The notes under the pieces are model-generated. The model made no database searches, was not told the DNA's origin, and saw nothing but the letters and a program-made list of their open reading frames with translations. A DNA stretch of 12,338 nt, taken from Gammaproteobacteria bacterium RBG_16_37_9 (GTDB lineage Bacteria > Pseudomonadota > Gammaproteobacteria > UBA9339). The stretch lies in assembly GCA_001801345.1 (NCBI GenBank), contig MGXJ01000028.1, forward strand, positions 42,797 to 55,134. The letters are read 5' to 3'. The stretch's first letter is position 1. Every line of letters starts with the position of its first letter. Shown piece by piece: positions 1-6,481 of the stretch. A program made the position numbers and the translations under genes.

Positions 1-797
1 TGCCTATAGTAGATAAACCGTTAATTCAATATGCAGCAGAAGAAGCGGTTGCTGCTGGTATTACTCAATTGATTTTTGTTACTAGTTCAAGCAAACACGC
101 AATAGAAAATCATTTTGATTCTAATTTTGAGCTGGAATCAAAATTAGCAGAATCTGGAAAAAACGAATGGCTTGAAATCGTCCGTAATATTTTACCTCAT
201 GGCGTTTCTTGTGTTTATGTTAGACAGGCAAATCCCCTTGGTTTAGGCCATGCGGTTTTGTGTGCTAAAGATATAGTTGGTAATGAACCGTTTGCAGTGT
301 TGCTTGCTGATGATTTAATTACTAGTGGCTCTAAAAATTGTTTACGCCAAATGGTCGATGTTTATTCTAAAGTGCAAAGTAGTGTTTTAGCAGTTCAACC
401 CGTGGATTTATCAGAAACGGAAAAATACGGTATTGTTGGGATAGATAATACCGATATAGAATTGGGTAATTATGCGAAGACTACTACTATCGTTGAAAAG
501 CCAAAGCCTAAAGATGCCCCTTCACAATTTGCTTCTATTGGGCGTTATATTTTAACCCCAAGAATTTTTCATTTTCTTGAAAATACAAGTAAGGGGGCGG
601 TTGGTGAAATTCAACTGACAGATGGCATTGATAAATTATTACTAGAACAAGATGTATTTAGTTATAGATTTTATGGCAAACGTTACGATTGTGGTAGCAA
701 GTTAGGCTATTTGACAGCGACTATAGAATATGGAATGCAGCATCCAGAAGTGGGTAAACGATTTACTAAATATTTACAAGATTTGAAGATTGATTAA
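1..797 (+). CDS. galU: UTP--glucose-1-phosphate uridylyltransferase (5' end outside window)
   Basis: Makes UDP-glucose from UTP and glucose 1-phosphate in the cytoplasm, feeding lipopolysaccharide and other glycan synthesis. The frame is already open at base 3 and reads PIVDKPLIQYAAEEAVAAG, the conserved block that lies about 35 residues into E. coli GalU, so only the N-terminal nucleotide-binding loop is missing. Later blocks are also typical: GLGHAVLCAKD, VLLADDLI, VEKPKP, GRYIL, GEIQLTDGID and YDCGSKLGY. The visible C-terminus ends about where the family ends. The first internal ATG (base 69) is not the true start. The gene is followed after about 20 bases by a strong intrinsic terminator, so it ends its transcription unit. 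Family assignment is secure; closely related nucleotidyltransferases (GalF, RfbA-like) fit less well. Confidence 0.96.
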   Translation, partial: PIVDKPLIQYAAEEAVAAGITQLIFVTSSSKHAIENHFDSNFELESKLAESGKNEWLEIVRNILPHGVSCVYVRQANPLGLGHAVLCAKDIVGNEPFAVLLADDLITSGSKNCLRQMVDVYSKVQSSVLAVQPVDLSETEKYGIVGIDNTDIELGNYAKTTTIVEKPKPKDAPSQFASIGRYILTPRIFHFLENTSKGAVGEIQLTDGIDKLLLEQDVFSYRFYGKRYDCGSKLGYLTATIEYGMQHPEVGKRFTKYLQDLKID

Positions 798-816
798 GAA
801 TTGGAAATGTAAATTT

Positions 817-848
817 TAAAAGGGCGCTTTAGAGCGCCTTTTTTTATT
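817..848 (+). terminator. Rho-independent terminator of galU
   Basis: An 8-bp stem (821-828 with 833-840, core GGCGCT/AGCGCC, one G-U pair) closes a TTAG tetraloop. It is preceded by an A-run and followed by seven T residues. It lies about 20 bases after the galU stop codon and separates galU from the repeat element and pilin genes downstream. Confidence 0.9.
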
Positions 849-984
849 GTCATTCCAAAAAAGAATTGTCATCCTCGGGCGAAGACCCGAGGATCTTGAT
901 ATGCTTATGCTAGGTCCTCGTGTCAAGCACGAGGATGACAGTTAAAAAGCACGAGGATGACAATTCTTTTCCGGGACGACAATT
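846..984. repeat. Palindromic intergenic repeat element (REP/MITE-like)
   Basis: Two perfect 19-base inverted arms, AAAAGAATTGTCATCCTCG at 859-877 and its complement at 952-970, enclose about 75 bases. Imperfect pairing continues outward (ATTGTCATTCC near 846 against GGGACGACAAT near 974), so almost the whole segment is one palindrome. Inside are two smaller hairpins: CCTCGGG/CCCGAGG (873-879 with 886-892) and CCTCGTG/CACGAGG (916-934). A GCACGAGGATGACA unit occurs twice in tandem (928-940 and 949-962). There is no coding capacity. It resembles the palindromic repeats scattered through many host-associated bacterial genomes. Copy number elsewhere cannot be seen from here. Confidence 0.8.
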
Positions 985-1002
985 TTTTATTTGAAAATTT
1001 TT

Positions 1003-1320
1003 ATGCCAAATTCATCACACCCCAGCGGCTTCAGTTTACTTGAAGTATTAATCGCTACTTTTATTTTAGCCTTTGGGTTGCTTGGAGTGACGGGAATATA
1101 TATTCATTCTTTTAAAAGAATGGAAAATTCCTATTGGCATACGTTAGCGATTTCGCAATTATCTTCAATGACGGAGCAATTTTTAGTTCATGATTATGAA
1201 TGCTTAGTTTGGAGTAAGGATTGTCGGCGGTTGTTACCACATGGCGAATGTGATTGTAAACCAGATAAAATCAGAGTGTGTTGGAAAGGCGAGCAAAACA
1301 AGCAATGTTTGCAACTTTAG
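1003..1320 (+). CDS. pilV: Type IV pilus minor pilin PilV (prepilin)
   Basis: Minor pilin that, with PilW and PilX, helps prime assembly of the type IV pilus in the inner membrane. The leader MPNSSHPSG is followed directly by FSLLEVLIATFILAFGLLG, a textbook prepilin peptidase site (G/F with Glu at +5) and hydrophobic helix. This is the PilV-type N_methyl signature. I chose the ATG at 1003 because it gives a 9-residue leader; a TTG at 991 in the same frame is the alternative, and neither has a good ribosome binding site. At 105 residues it is short for the family. The mature part holds six cysteines in its C-terminal half (ECL, KDC, GEC, DC, VC, QC), suggesting disulfides. The 3' end overlaps the likely pilW start. 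Telling PilV from FimT/GspI-like pilins rests partly on gene order. Confidence 0.82.
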   Translation: MPNSSHPSGFSLLEVLIATFILAFGLLGVTGIYIHSFKRMENSYWHTLAISQLSSMTEQFLVHDYECLVWSKDCRRLLPHGECDCKPDKIRVCWKGEQNKQCLQL

Positions 1321-2348
1321 ATAATTTTAAAACTAAAAAATTTCATGTTAAATTTATTCCCAGCGGCAAGCCGCGGGGACAAAGCAATGGGGGATTGCCA
1401 AGGGGGAGAGGCGCAGCTCTCCCCCTTGGACAAGCCCGGGGTTTATACCCCGGGCGCAGTCAAGAAATTAAGTCTCGCGGTTTTTCATTACTTGAAATTT
1501 TAATTGCTACGGTTTTAGGGTTGCTGTTATGCGAAGTCGTATTGCAAAATTACCAGACCGCCAAGAACATTTATCATGCTCAAACCGAACTAGCATATCT
1601 TGGTGAGAATATACGATTTGTTGATTTATTTTTATGGCAAAATATAACCCAAGCAGGTTTTGCAGGATGTAGAAATATTTCTGAGCTTAATTTGCATAAT
1701 CACGCCAGCGGCAACTTTGAAACGGTCAGTGATATTTATGGTTATGATAGTTCTCATTTGCCAGGTTATTTGTTGGGTAAGGTTGTTAAAGGAACAGATG
1801 TTATTGTGGTTGCTAAAGCTAGTGCCGATGTTACGCGTATTGTTAGCGACGTTAAGAAAGGGGCAATTGCAATTAAAGTTGAGCAAAATCCAGCTACCGA
1901 GGGTAATTTATTTTTACTGATTTCAGATTGTAAAAACGCTGATTTATTTGTTGCTAAGAATCATCTTGGAAAGACGATTAATCTTGTGGAAGGATTAAGC
2001 AATGGATATGGGGTTCAGAGCGCCAGTGTTGGGCGTTTTGACGAGCAGGCTTTTTTTATTAGTAATACTGCTAGAAAGGATGAAAAAAATAGGCGCATAT
2101 ATGGATTGTATTATTCCACTAATCATGGCGATAAACATGAATTAGTTTCTGGAGTTGCTGATATGCAGGTTTACTATGGGATTGATAATAATTTGGGTGT
2201 AGTAAATAAATATTTAAGGGCGAAAGAAATAACTGATCTTAAATTATGGAATAAAGTTCTAAGCGTGAGAATAGAATTGAAAACACAGGGTAGGTTATCG
2301 TTGATAAACCGAAGAACTATTTATATAAAATTGCGTGGGAGAGGGTGA
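1305..2348 (+). CDS. pilW: Type IV pilus minor pilin PilW with repeat-expanded leader
   Basis: PilW-type minor pilin. The prepilin peptidase signature SRG/FSLLEILIATVLGLLLCEVV is clear, with Glu at +5 and a hydrophobic helix; the rest is a long periplasmic domain (about 290 residues after cleavage) ending in RRTIYIKLRGRG. The leader is very unusual: from the ATG at 1305 it is 59 residues instead of the usual 5-25. Most of the excess (residues about 19-51) is encoded by a G+C-rich run of three hairpins at 1359-1455. The frame stays open through the insert. Start choice is uncertain: GTG at 1278, ATG at 1305, TTG at 1395, or an ATT at 1467 that would give a normal short leader (xKSRG). With ATG 1305 the gene overlaps pilV by 16 bases, implying cotranscription. 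Confidence 0.85.
   Translation: MFATLDNFKTKKFHVKFIPSGKPRGQSNGGLPRGRGAALPLGQARGLYPGRSQEIKSRGFSLLEILIATVLGLLLCEVVLQNYQTAKNIYHAQTELAYLGENIRFVDLFLWQNITQAGFAGCRNISELNLHNHASGNFETVSDIYGYDSSHLPGYLLGKVVKGTDVIVVAKASADVTRIVSDVKKGAIAIKVEQNPATEGNLFLLISDCKNADLFVAKNHLGKTINLVEGLSNGYGVQSASVGRFDEQAFFISNTARKDEKNRRIYGLYYSTNHGDKHELVSGVADMQVYYGIDNNLGVVNKYLRAKEITDLKLWNKVLSVRIELKTQGRLSLINRRTIYIKLRGRG
1359..1455. repeat. G+C-rich triple-hairpin repeat inside pilW leader
   Basis: Three consecutive hairpins. The first is GCGGC/GCCGC (1363-1367 with 1370-1374), flanked by a CCC/GGG extension. The second is a perfect 13-bp stem, CCAAGGGGGAGAG (1398-1410) with its complement at 1417-1429. The third is a perfect 8-bp stem, GCCCGGGG/CCCCGGGC (1434-1441 with 1448-1455). 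By hand count about two thirds of the bases are G or C, against clearly A+T-rich flanks. The segment is translated in frame as a Gly/Pro/Arg-rich stretch (for example LPRGRGAALPLGQARG). This layout recalls the coding palindromic elements of Rickettsia, though no sequence relationship to them is claimed. Confidence 0.85.
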
Positions 2349-2349
2349 T

Positions 2350-2835
2350 TTGTATTTTAATCATGTATTTATTCGTGTATGTCATCCCCGCATGTTTTTG
2401 GCGGGGATCCAGTCAAAAAAAATTTTTATCAATCAGATTGCAACAACTTCCGAAAGGGGTTTTGTATTAGTGCTTATGATGTTATTTCTGCTGGTGCTGA
2501 GTTTACTAGCGTTTAGTGTATTAGATAATAGTTTATTAGAAAGTAAAATAATCGTTTATTACCAGAATAAAATAAAATCATTTTATGCGGCAGAGAAACT
2601 TTTGGTGCAAAAAGAAAAGCAGATTATTGCAGGATCCGAAGATACCAATATTTATGATCTTAAATTTATTGATCCAGAAATTTGTGGTGTGACTTTTTAT
2701 CGAATATCGGCAAGAGCAAATTGCAATGGTGCTCAGAGCAAGCTACAAAGTATTTTAGCTAAAGTCGGTGATGTTAAGGATTGTAGTGTAAAACCAAATA
2801 TTACTCATGGAAGACAGGCGTTTTTAATTGAATAA
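2350..2835 (+). CDS. pilX: Type IV pilus assembly protein PilX-like minor pilin
   Basis: PilX-type minor pilin. TSERG/FVLVLMMLFLLVLSLLAFSVLDNSLLESKI matches the PilX N-terminal pattern: G/F cleavage site, long hydrophobic helix, no Glu at +5 (as in PilX/GspK), and a conserved Asn before an xLE-like patch. About 125 mature residues follow, with three cysteines. I favour the TTG at 2350 as start because GGGAGAGGG at 2337-2345 is a strong Shine-Dalgarno sequence at good spacing, just after the pilW stop; GTG 2335 and ATG 2392 are in-frame alternatives. As in pilW, the leader (about 37 residues) is lengthened by a palindromic repeat (2384-2408). It is the last gene of the pilV-pilW-pilX run; no pilY1 or pilE follows. 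Confidence 0.8.
   Translation: MYFNHVFIRVCHPRMFLAGIQSKKIFINQIATTSERGFVLVLMMLFLLVLSLLAFSVLDNSLLESKIIVYYQNKIKSFYAAEKLLVQKEKQIIAGSEDTNIYDLKFIDPEICGVTFYRISARANCNGAQSKLQSILAKVGDVKDCSVKPNITHGRQAFLIE
2381..2413. repeat. Palindromic repeat inside pilX leader
   Basis: ATCCCCGC (2384-2391) and GCGGGGAT (2401-2408) form a perfect 8-bp stem around a 9-base loop. The flanks GTC and CCAGTC make this a GTCATCCCCGC...GCGGGGATCC unit. It shares the GTCATCC start with the element before pilV (846-984), so the two may belong to one family. It is translated in frame within the prepilin leader. Confidence 0.7.
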
Positions 2836-2870
2836 TTGCTGTTATCATAGGAAAAATGAGTGGTTATGTG

Positions 2871-2900
2871 TTGATCTGGCCATAATTTTTGCTTTATAGT
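2871..2900 (+). promoter_or_regulatory. Candidate sigma-70 promoter of the toxin-antitoxin pair
   Basis: TTGATC (2871-2876) and TATAGT (2895-2900) are separated by 18 bases, giving 4/6 and 5/6 matches to the -35 and -10 consensus. Transcription would begin near 2907, right at the operator-like palindrome, about 47 bases before the toxin start. Confidence 0.55.
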
Positions 2901-2908
2901 GAGTTGTA

Positions 2909-2933
2909 AAATATATCTCTTGGTGATATATTT
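2909..2933. promoter_or_regulatory. Operator-like palindrome before the toxin gene
   Basis: Perfect 9-base arms AAATATATC and GATATATTT with a 7-base spacer lie at the predicted transcription start. Type II antitoxins with a helix-turn-helix domain usually repress their own operon through such sites. This is therefore the likely binding site of the HigA-type antitoxin encoded at 3316-3627; binding itself is inferred. Confidence 0.55.
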
Positions 2934-2953
2934 AAATAGAAGGGTATTTTTAA

Positions 2954-3319
2954 ATGCGTATATTTAAAATTAAATCTTTTGATCGTTGGGCTGAAAAAAT
3001 AAAGTTGCACAATGGAGTTTTACGACAAGCCATTTTTGAAATAGAATATGGACAATACGAAGCAGATTTAGGTGGTTATTTGTATAAAAAGCGTATTGCT
3101 TTGGGGAGCAAAGGAAAAAGCGGCGGAATTAGGACTATAGTCGCTTTTAGACGAGACGATAAGGCGATTTTTGTATATGGGTTTTCTAAGAACCAAAGAA
3201 CGAATATAACTTCAGGAGAATTGGCTGCGATTAAAAAATTGGGTAAGATATATTTTGCATATACAGATGAACAAATAGAGACGGTTATAAAAATAAAAGA
3301 ATTTGTTGAGGTAAAATGA
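2954..3319 (+). CDS. Type II toxin, RelE/HigB superfamily (COG4737-like)
   Basis: Probable mRNA-cutting toxin acting on the ribosome. The core KRIALGSKGKSGGIRTIVAFRR followed by IFVYGFSKNQRTNI and GELAAIKKLGK (residues about 45-97) is characteristic of the COG4737/RelE-type toxins: basic residues, a GKSGG turn, and an F-K/N-x-R-x-NI strand. At 121 residues it is normal length. AGAAGGG at about 2938-2944 is a reasonable ribosome binding site. The stop overlaps the antitoxin start (ATGA at 3316-3319), so the pair is translationally coupled in toxin-first order, as in higBA. A promoter and palindrome precede it. Family recognition is by eye; specific activity is inferred. Confidence 0.88.
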   Translation: MRIFKIKSFDRWAEKIKLHNGVLRQAIFEIEYGQYEADLGGYLYKKRIALGSKGKSGGIRTIVAFRRDDKAIFVYGFSKNQRTNITSGELAAIKKLGKIYFAYTDEQIETVIKIKEFVEVK

Positions 3320-3627
3320 TTATGAAAAAGAGTATCCTTAAAACAGTTCATAAGTCGGTAAAGAGTTTGTATGACGCTGGTTTAGTAGATATAACTACTA
3401 TGCATGAGTTTGATGCAATGTGTTTGTCTCCTATAAAGGAATTAAGTCCAACAGAAATAAAGAAAATACGTTTGCGGGCAAAGATAAGTCAACCGGTCTT
3501 TGCTCATGTTTTAAACGTCAGCCCATCAACAGTGAAACATTGGGAATCTGGTAATAAATATCCAAATGGAGCGGCATTAAAACTACTTAATGTGATTTCT
3601 CAAAGAGGAATGAGAGCAGTGGTATAG
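3316..3627 (+). CDS. HigA/XRE-type antitoxin with helix-turn-helix
   Basis: Antitoxin and likely autorepressor of the pair. The C-terminal half (residues about 43-97) reads LSPTEIKKIRLRAKISQPVFAHVLNV, then SPSTVKHWESGNKYPNGAALKLLNVI, a clear XRE-type helix-turn-helix close to HigA2/COG2944 antitoxins. The N-terminal 40 residues would hold the toxin-binding segment. The ATG at 3316 overlaps the toxin stop; an ATG at 3322 is also possible. The 3' end overlaps the convergent ybeY gene by 45 bases, which is unusual for a housekeeping neighbour and suggests that the module was inserted there. Confidence 0.88.
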   Translation: MIMKKSILKTVHKSVKSLYDAGLVDITTMHEFDAMCLSPIKELSPTEIKKIRLRAKISQPVFAHVLNVSPSTVKHWESGNKYPNGAALKLLNVISQRGMRAVV

Positions 3628-4089
3628 CTTATACGGATCCTCAAACCCAAGTTTTTTTAGGTGTTTTATTTCTAACGCTTCCATTTTTTTTGCGTCTTGA
3701 TTTTTTTTATGATCGTAGCCAAGAAGATGTAGAACGCCGTGGATAACCAGATGGGCAAAGCAAGCGGCGATGGTTTTGTGTTGAAGTTTGGCTTCTTGTT
3801 TTACTATTGGTGCACAAATTACTAAATCTCCAAGAAAATTAGTTTTCATTCTTGGTGGTGGATCAAATGGAAAAGAAATAATGTTAGTCGGCTTATTTTT
3901 TTTTCGATATTTTTTATTTAGTTTGGTCATTTCTTTGGTATCTACAATGCGAATGACAAGCTCATGATTTTTTTTGTTGGGTGGCAAGGCTTGTTTTGCC
4001 CATGCGACGAATTGACGCTTATTTGGTAGTGATTTTATTTTGCTGATTTTTTGTAGGGTTATAGTATTCATTATTAGTGCTTCTTTCAT
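3583..4089 (-). CDS. ybeY: Endoribonuclease YbeY (rRNA maturation factor)
   Basis: Metal-dependent RNase involved in 16S rRNA 3'-end maturation and ribosome quality control. The zinc-binding motif HGVLHLLGYDH (His117, His121, His127), the TNIISFPFDP block and LGDLVICAPIVKQEA are diagnostic. The conserved family C-terminus ...LGFEDPY ends at base 3631; the remaining 15 residues are not family-like, and from residue 155 on they are encoded antisense to the antitoxin gene. Start may be the ATG at 4089 or, seven codons in, the ATG at 4071. Usual partners (phoH, corC/ybeX) are absent; the gene is divergent from rodA with only 36 bases between. Confidence 0.95.
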   Translation of the reverse strand: MKEALIMNTITLQKISKIKSLPNKRQFVAWAKQALPPNKKNHELVIRIVDTKEMTKLNKKYRKKNKPTNIISFPFDPPPRMKTNFLGDLVICAPIVKQEAKLQHKTIAACFAHLVIHGVLHLLGYDHKKNQDAKKMEALEIKHLKKLGFEDPYKLYHCSHSSLRNHIK

Positions 4090-4125
4090 TTACTTTGCCC
4101 AGATTTTACATTAAATTATCCAGTT

Positions 4126-5262
4126 GTGAATTATAATTTATCGCCAATAAGTAATGAAAAAAGACGAAATAATGCTTTTGGGAAAATATGGCAAAAATCC
4201 CGCCTTGATCTTATGTTGTTGTATGGGTTGTTAGCACTGGGGATTATAGGACTGGGCATACTTTACAGCGCCAGCAATCAAAATCTATCATTATTTTGGC
4301 ATCAAGTGATAAATTTTGGTTTTGCTTTTGTTGTTATGTGTGCATTTGCCCAGATTCCTGTGAATCGTTATCAGTTTTTAGCACCTTGGGTTTTTGGTTT
4401 GACTTTGTTGATGTTGTTGGCAGTGATGGGCGCTGGTGTTGTTGGTAAGGGCGCGCAGCGCTGGTTGGGTTTTGGTTGGTTGCGTTTTCAACCGTCTGAG
4501 ATTATGAAGCTGGCCATGCCAATGATGTTAGCTTGGTATTTACGTGATAAAGTTTTTCCTCTGCATATAAAAGATCTATTTTTTAGTTGTATCATTATTA
4601 TTTTACCAGTGCTAATGATAGCCAAGCAGCCTGATTTGGGCACCGCATTATTGGTTGCCACCACAGGTTTTTTTGTGTTGTTATTGGCTGGTATTACGTG
4701 GCAAATAATGGTAAGTGGGATTGGCTTAGTGATGGTGGTATTGCCGATTGCCTGGCGTTTTATGCATTCATATCAAAAAATGCGCCTTTTTACTTTTTGG
4801 TCGCCAGAGAGCGATCCTCTGGGTAGTGGTTACAATATTATTCAATCAAAAATCGCAATTGGTTCTGGCGGTTGGTTTGGTAAGGGGTGGTTACAGAGTT
4901 CGCAGGCCCACCTGCAATTTTTACCAGAACGATCCACTGATTTTATTTTTGCAGTATATGCTGAAGAATTTGGTTTCATAGGATGTTTTTTATTGTTTTT
5001 GATTTTTGGTTATATTATCGGGCGGAGTTTATATATCAGCACAAATGCTCAGGATACTTTTTCACGTTTGTTTGTAGGCAGCATATCCTTGTCTTTTTTT
5101 ACCTATTTTTTTGTAAATATCGGTATGGTTGCGGGAGTTTTACCGGTGGTTGGGGTTCCATTGCCGCTAGTTAGCTATGGTGGCAGTTCGCTCATAGCCA
5201 TAATGGCTGGTTTTGGGATCGTTATGTCGGCACAGACTCACCGGAAATTAATAGCTAGTTGA
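4126..5262 (+). CDS. rodA: Peptidoglycan glycosyltransferase RodA (SEDS family)
   Basis: Inner-membrane SEDS glycan polymerase of the elongasome, working with PBP2 and MreBCD in side-wall synthesis. The 378 residues match family length and show about ten hydrophobic segments. Diagnostic blocks are QRWLGFGWLRFQPSE (111-125), KQPDLGTALL (167-176), the SPESDPLGSGYNIIQSKIAIGSGG loop (226-249), FLPERSTDFIFAV (265-277, containing the Asp272 equivalent of the catalytic E. coli Asp262) and GVPLPLVSYGGSS (343-355). These favour RodA over FtsW. The start is GTG at 4126, without a strong ribosome binding site. The PBP2 gene that normally precedes rodA is not here; instead divergent ybeY lies upstream. 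rlpA and dacA follow in the classic order. Confidence 0.95.
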   Translation: MNYNLSPISNEKRRNNAFGKIWQKSRLDLMLLYGLLALGIIGLGILYSASNQNLSLFWHQVINFGFAFVVMCAFAQIPVNRYQFLAPWVFGLTLLMLLAVMGAGVVGKGAQRWLGFGWLRFQPSEIMKLAMPMMLAWYLRDKVFPLHIKDLFFSCIIIILPVLMIAKQPDLGTALLVATTGFFVLLLAGITWQIMVSGIGLVMVVLPIAWRFMHSYQKMRLFTFWSPESDPLGSGYNIIQSKIAIGSGGWFGKGWLQSSQAHLQFLPERSTDFIFAVYAEEFGFIGCFLLFLIFGYIIGRSLYISTNAQDTFSRLFVGSISLSFFTYFFVNIGMVAGVLPVVGVPLPLVSYGGSSLIAIMAGFGIVMSAQTHRKLIAS

Positions 5263-5555
5263 ATCTTAATTCAAGAGTAAACCTATTGCCAAATTTAGGA
5301 TAACCTGAAATTTTTTTGCCCATTTGTGCGTATTTGTAAGTTCTTTCTTGTTTCATTAATTACATTATATATATTTTATAACAACTTGTTTTTAAAATAA
5401 AAATATTAAATTTAGTTTATATTAATCTAAGTGTAGATGCAAGCCATAGTTATGCATAAAAATCTATTAAAAATCAATTAGTTAATCCTGTATTTTGTAG
5501 AAACATGGTGTTATTTGATTTGGCTATTTTGAGTTGTGTGATACAATGCAGCACT
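5263..5555. other. A+T-rich intergenic region between rodA and rlpA
   Basis: About 290 very A+T-rich bases, the most A+T-rich stretch of the window. No convincing open reading frame, hairpin terminator or RNA gene is visible. The only candidate signal is TTGGCT (5520-5525) and TACAAT (5542-5547), 16 bases apart, which would start transcription almost at the rlpA ATG at 5556; this is weak. Confidence 0.4.
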
Positions 5556-6434
5556 ATGAAAAACTCACAATGGTTTGTAAGTAATAACATCATTAGCATA
5601 CGTCGTAATGTAATCACAATGGCGGTGTTTATTTTTTGTTTGGTTCAATTAAGTGGATGTGGAGTTATCGATAAACGTTTTGCAACTCATGATGGTGCTC
5701 CTCGGGTTGATATAGACCCCTCTAAAATTCATGACGCTGTGCCGAGGGTAGAACCGTTGCATCCTTGTGGCACCAAAGATTATGTGCTAGGCGGGCGTCA
5801 TTATAAAGTTCTTAAGAGCGCTAAGGGTTATGTTAAACAAGGATATGCCTCTTGGTATGGGTCTAAATTTCACGGTCGCCAGACTTCTACGCAGGAGCGA
5901 TTTAATTTATACAATATGACCGCCGCAAGTCCAGAGTTGCCTTTGCCATCATATGCACAAGTAACAAATTTGCGTAACGGCAAAAAAGTTGTTGTTAGAG
6001 TTAACGATCGTGGGCCATTTCGCTATAACCGTGTTATGGATTTATCGTATGCGGCTGCTAAGAAGCTTGGTTTTGCAGAAAGCGGAGTTGCTCCGGTTAA
6101 AATAGTGGCTATTGATCCTAGAACTTGGAATAAGAATAACGCCGAACATGTTAATTATGCACAGAATAAAGCCACGAAAGTAACAGCACCAAAATCTAAA
6201 TATCTCAGTAAGAATGGGCGGGTGTTTTTACAAATAGGTGCTTTTGCTAAGCTTGATAATGCTAAGAAGCTATCCAAAAAAGTAGCACGGCTTATTAACA
6301 AACCATCTATCATTGAACATAAATCTGCTTTGTATCATGTCCAAATTGGCCCACTGGCTTTTAGCCAAGGCAATAAACTAAAAACTCTTTTAGAGCAAAA
6401 TGGTTTTGAGCACGTTACTTTTGTTGGTGGATGA
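5556..6434 (+). CDS. rlpA: RlpA-like septal/cell-wall lipoprotein (DPBB + SPOR)
   Basis: Outer-membrane lipoprotein of the RlpA family, which includes lytic transglycosylases acting on denuded glycan strands. Counting from ATG 5556: basic N-region (SIRR), hydrophobic AVFIFCLVQLSGC with lipobox LSGC (lipidated Cys at about 35), double-psi beta-barrel at about 95-188 (YASWYGSKFHGRQT, LPLPSYAQVTNLRNGK, VVVRVNDRGPF, MDLSYAAAKKLGF), and a SPOR domain at about 221-291 (FLQIGAFAKLDNAKKL, YHVQIGPL), which binds denuded peptidoglycan. An ATG at 5505 would add 17 residues and bury the signal sequence. Two family-conserved spots differ: TSTQE where TANGE/TSSGE is usual, and TAASPELP where TAAHxTLP is usual, so the conserved His is Ser. 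The VNDRGP Asp is kept. Enzyme activity is therefore doubtful. Confidence 0.92.
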   Translation: MKNSQWFVSNNIISIRRNVITMAVFIFCLVQLSGCGVIDKRFATHDGAPRVDIDPSKIHDAVPRVEPLHPCGTKDYVLGGRHYKVLKSAKGYVKQGYASWYGSKFHGRQTSTQERFNLYNMTAASPELPLPSYAQVTNLRNGKKVVVRVNDRGPFRYNRVMDLSYAAAKKLGFAESGVAPVKIVAIDPRTWNKNNAEHVNYAQNKATKVTAPKSKYLSKNGRVFLQIGAFAKLDNAKKLSKKVARLINKPSIIEHKSALYHVQIGPLAFSQGNKLKTLLEQNGFEHVTFVGG

Positions 6435-6481
6435 TCTTTCTTCCCAGAGGTGCCTTACGCAGGGCGGATGGGATTGGCTTT

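Noticed and set aside
866..962. Three GAGGATGACA-type units suggesting a CRISPR-like array
   Set aside because: Units are in mixed orientation with irregular short gaps and form hairpins; there are no regular spacers and no cas genes.
1632..1920. Open frames on both strands inside pilW (1632-1886 minus, 1660-1920 plus)
   Set aside because: They overlap the clear pilin frame, lack ribosome binding sites and encode no recognisable domain.
3076..3351. Minus-strand frame over the toxin gene
   Set aside because: Shadow of the RelE-type toxin frame; no start signal or family features.
4748..5174. Two plus-strand frames inside rodA
   Set aside because: Out-of-frame readings of a strongly conserved membrane protein gene.
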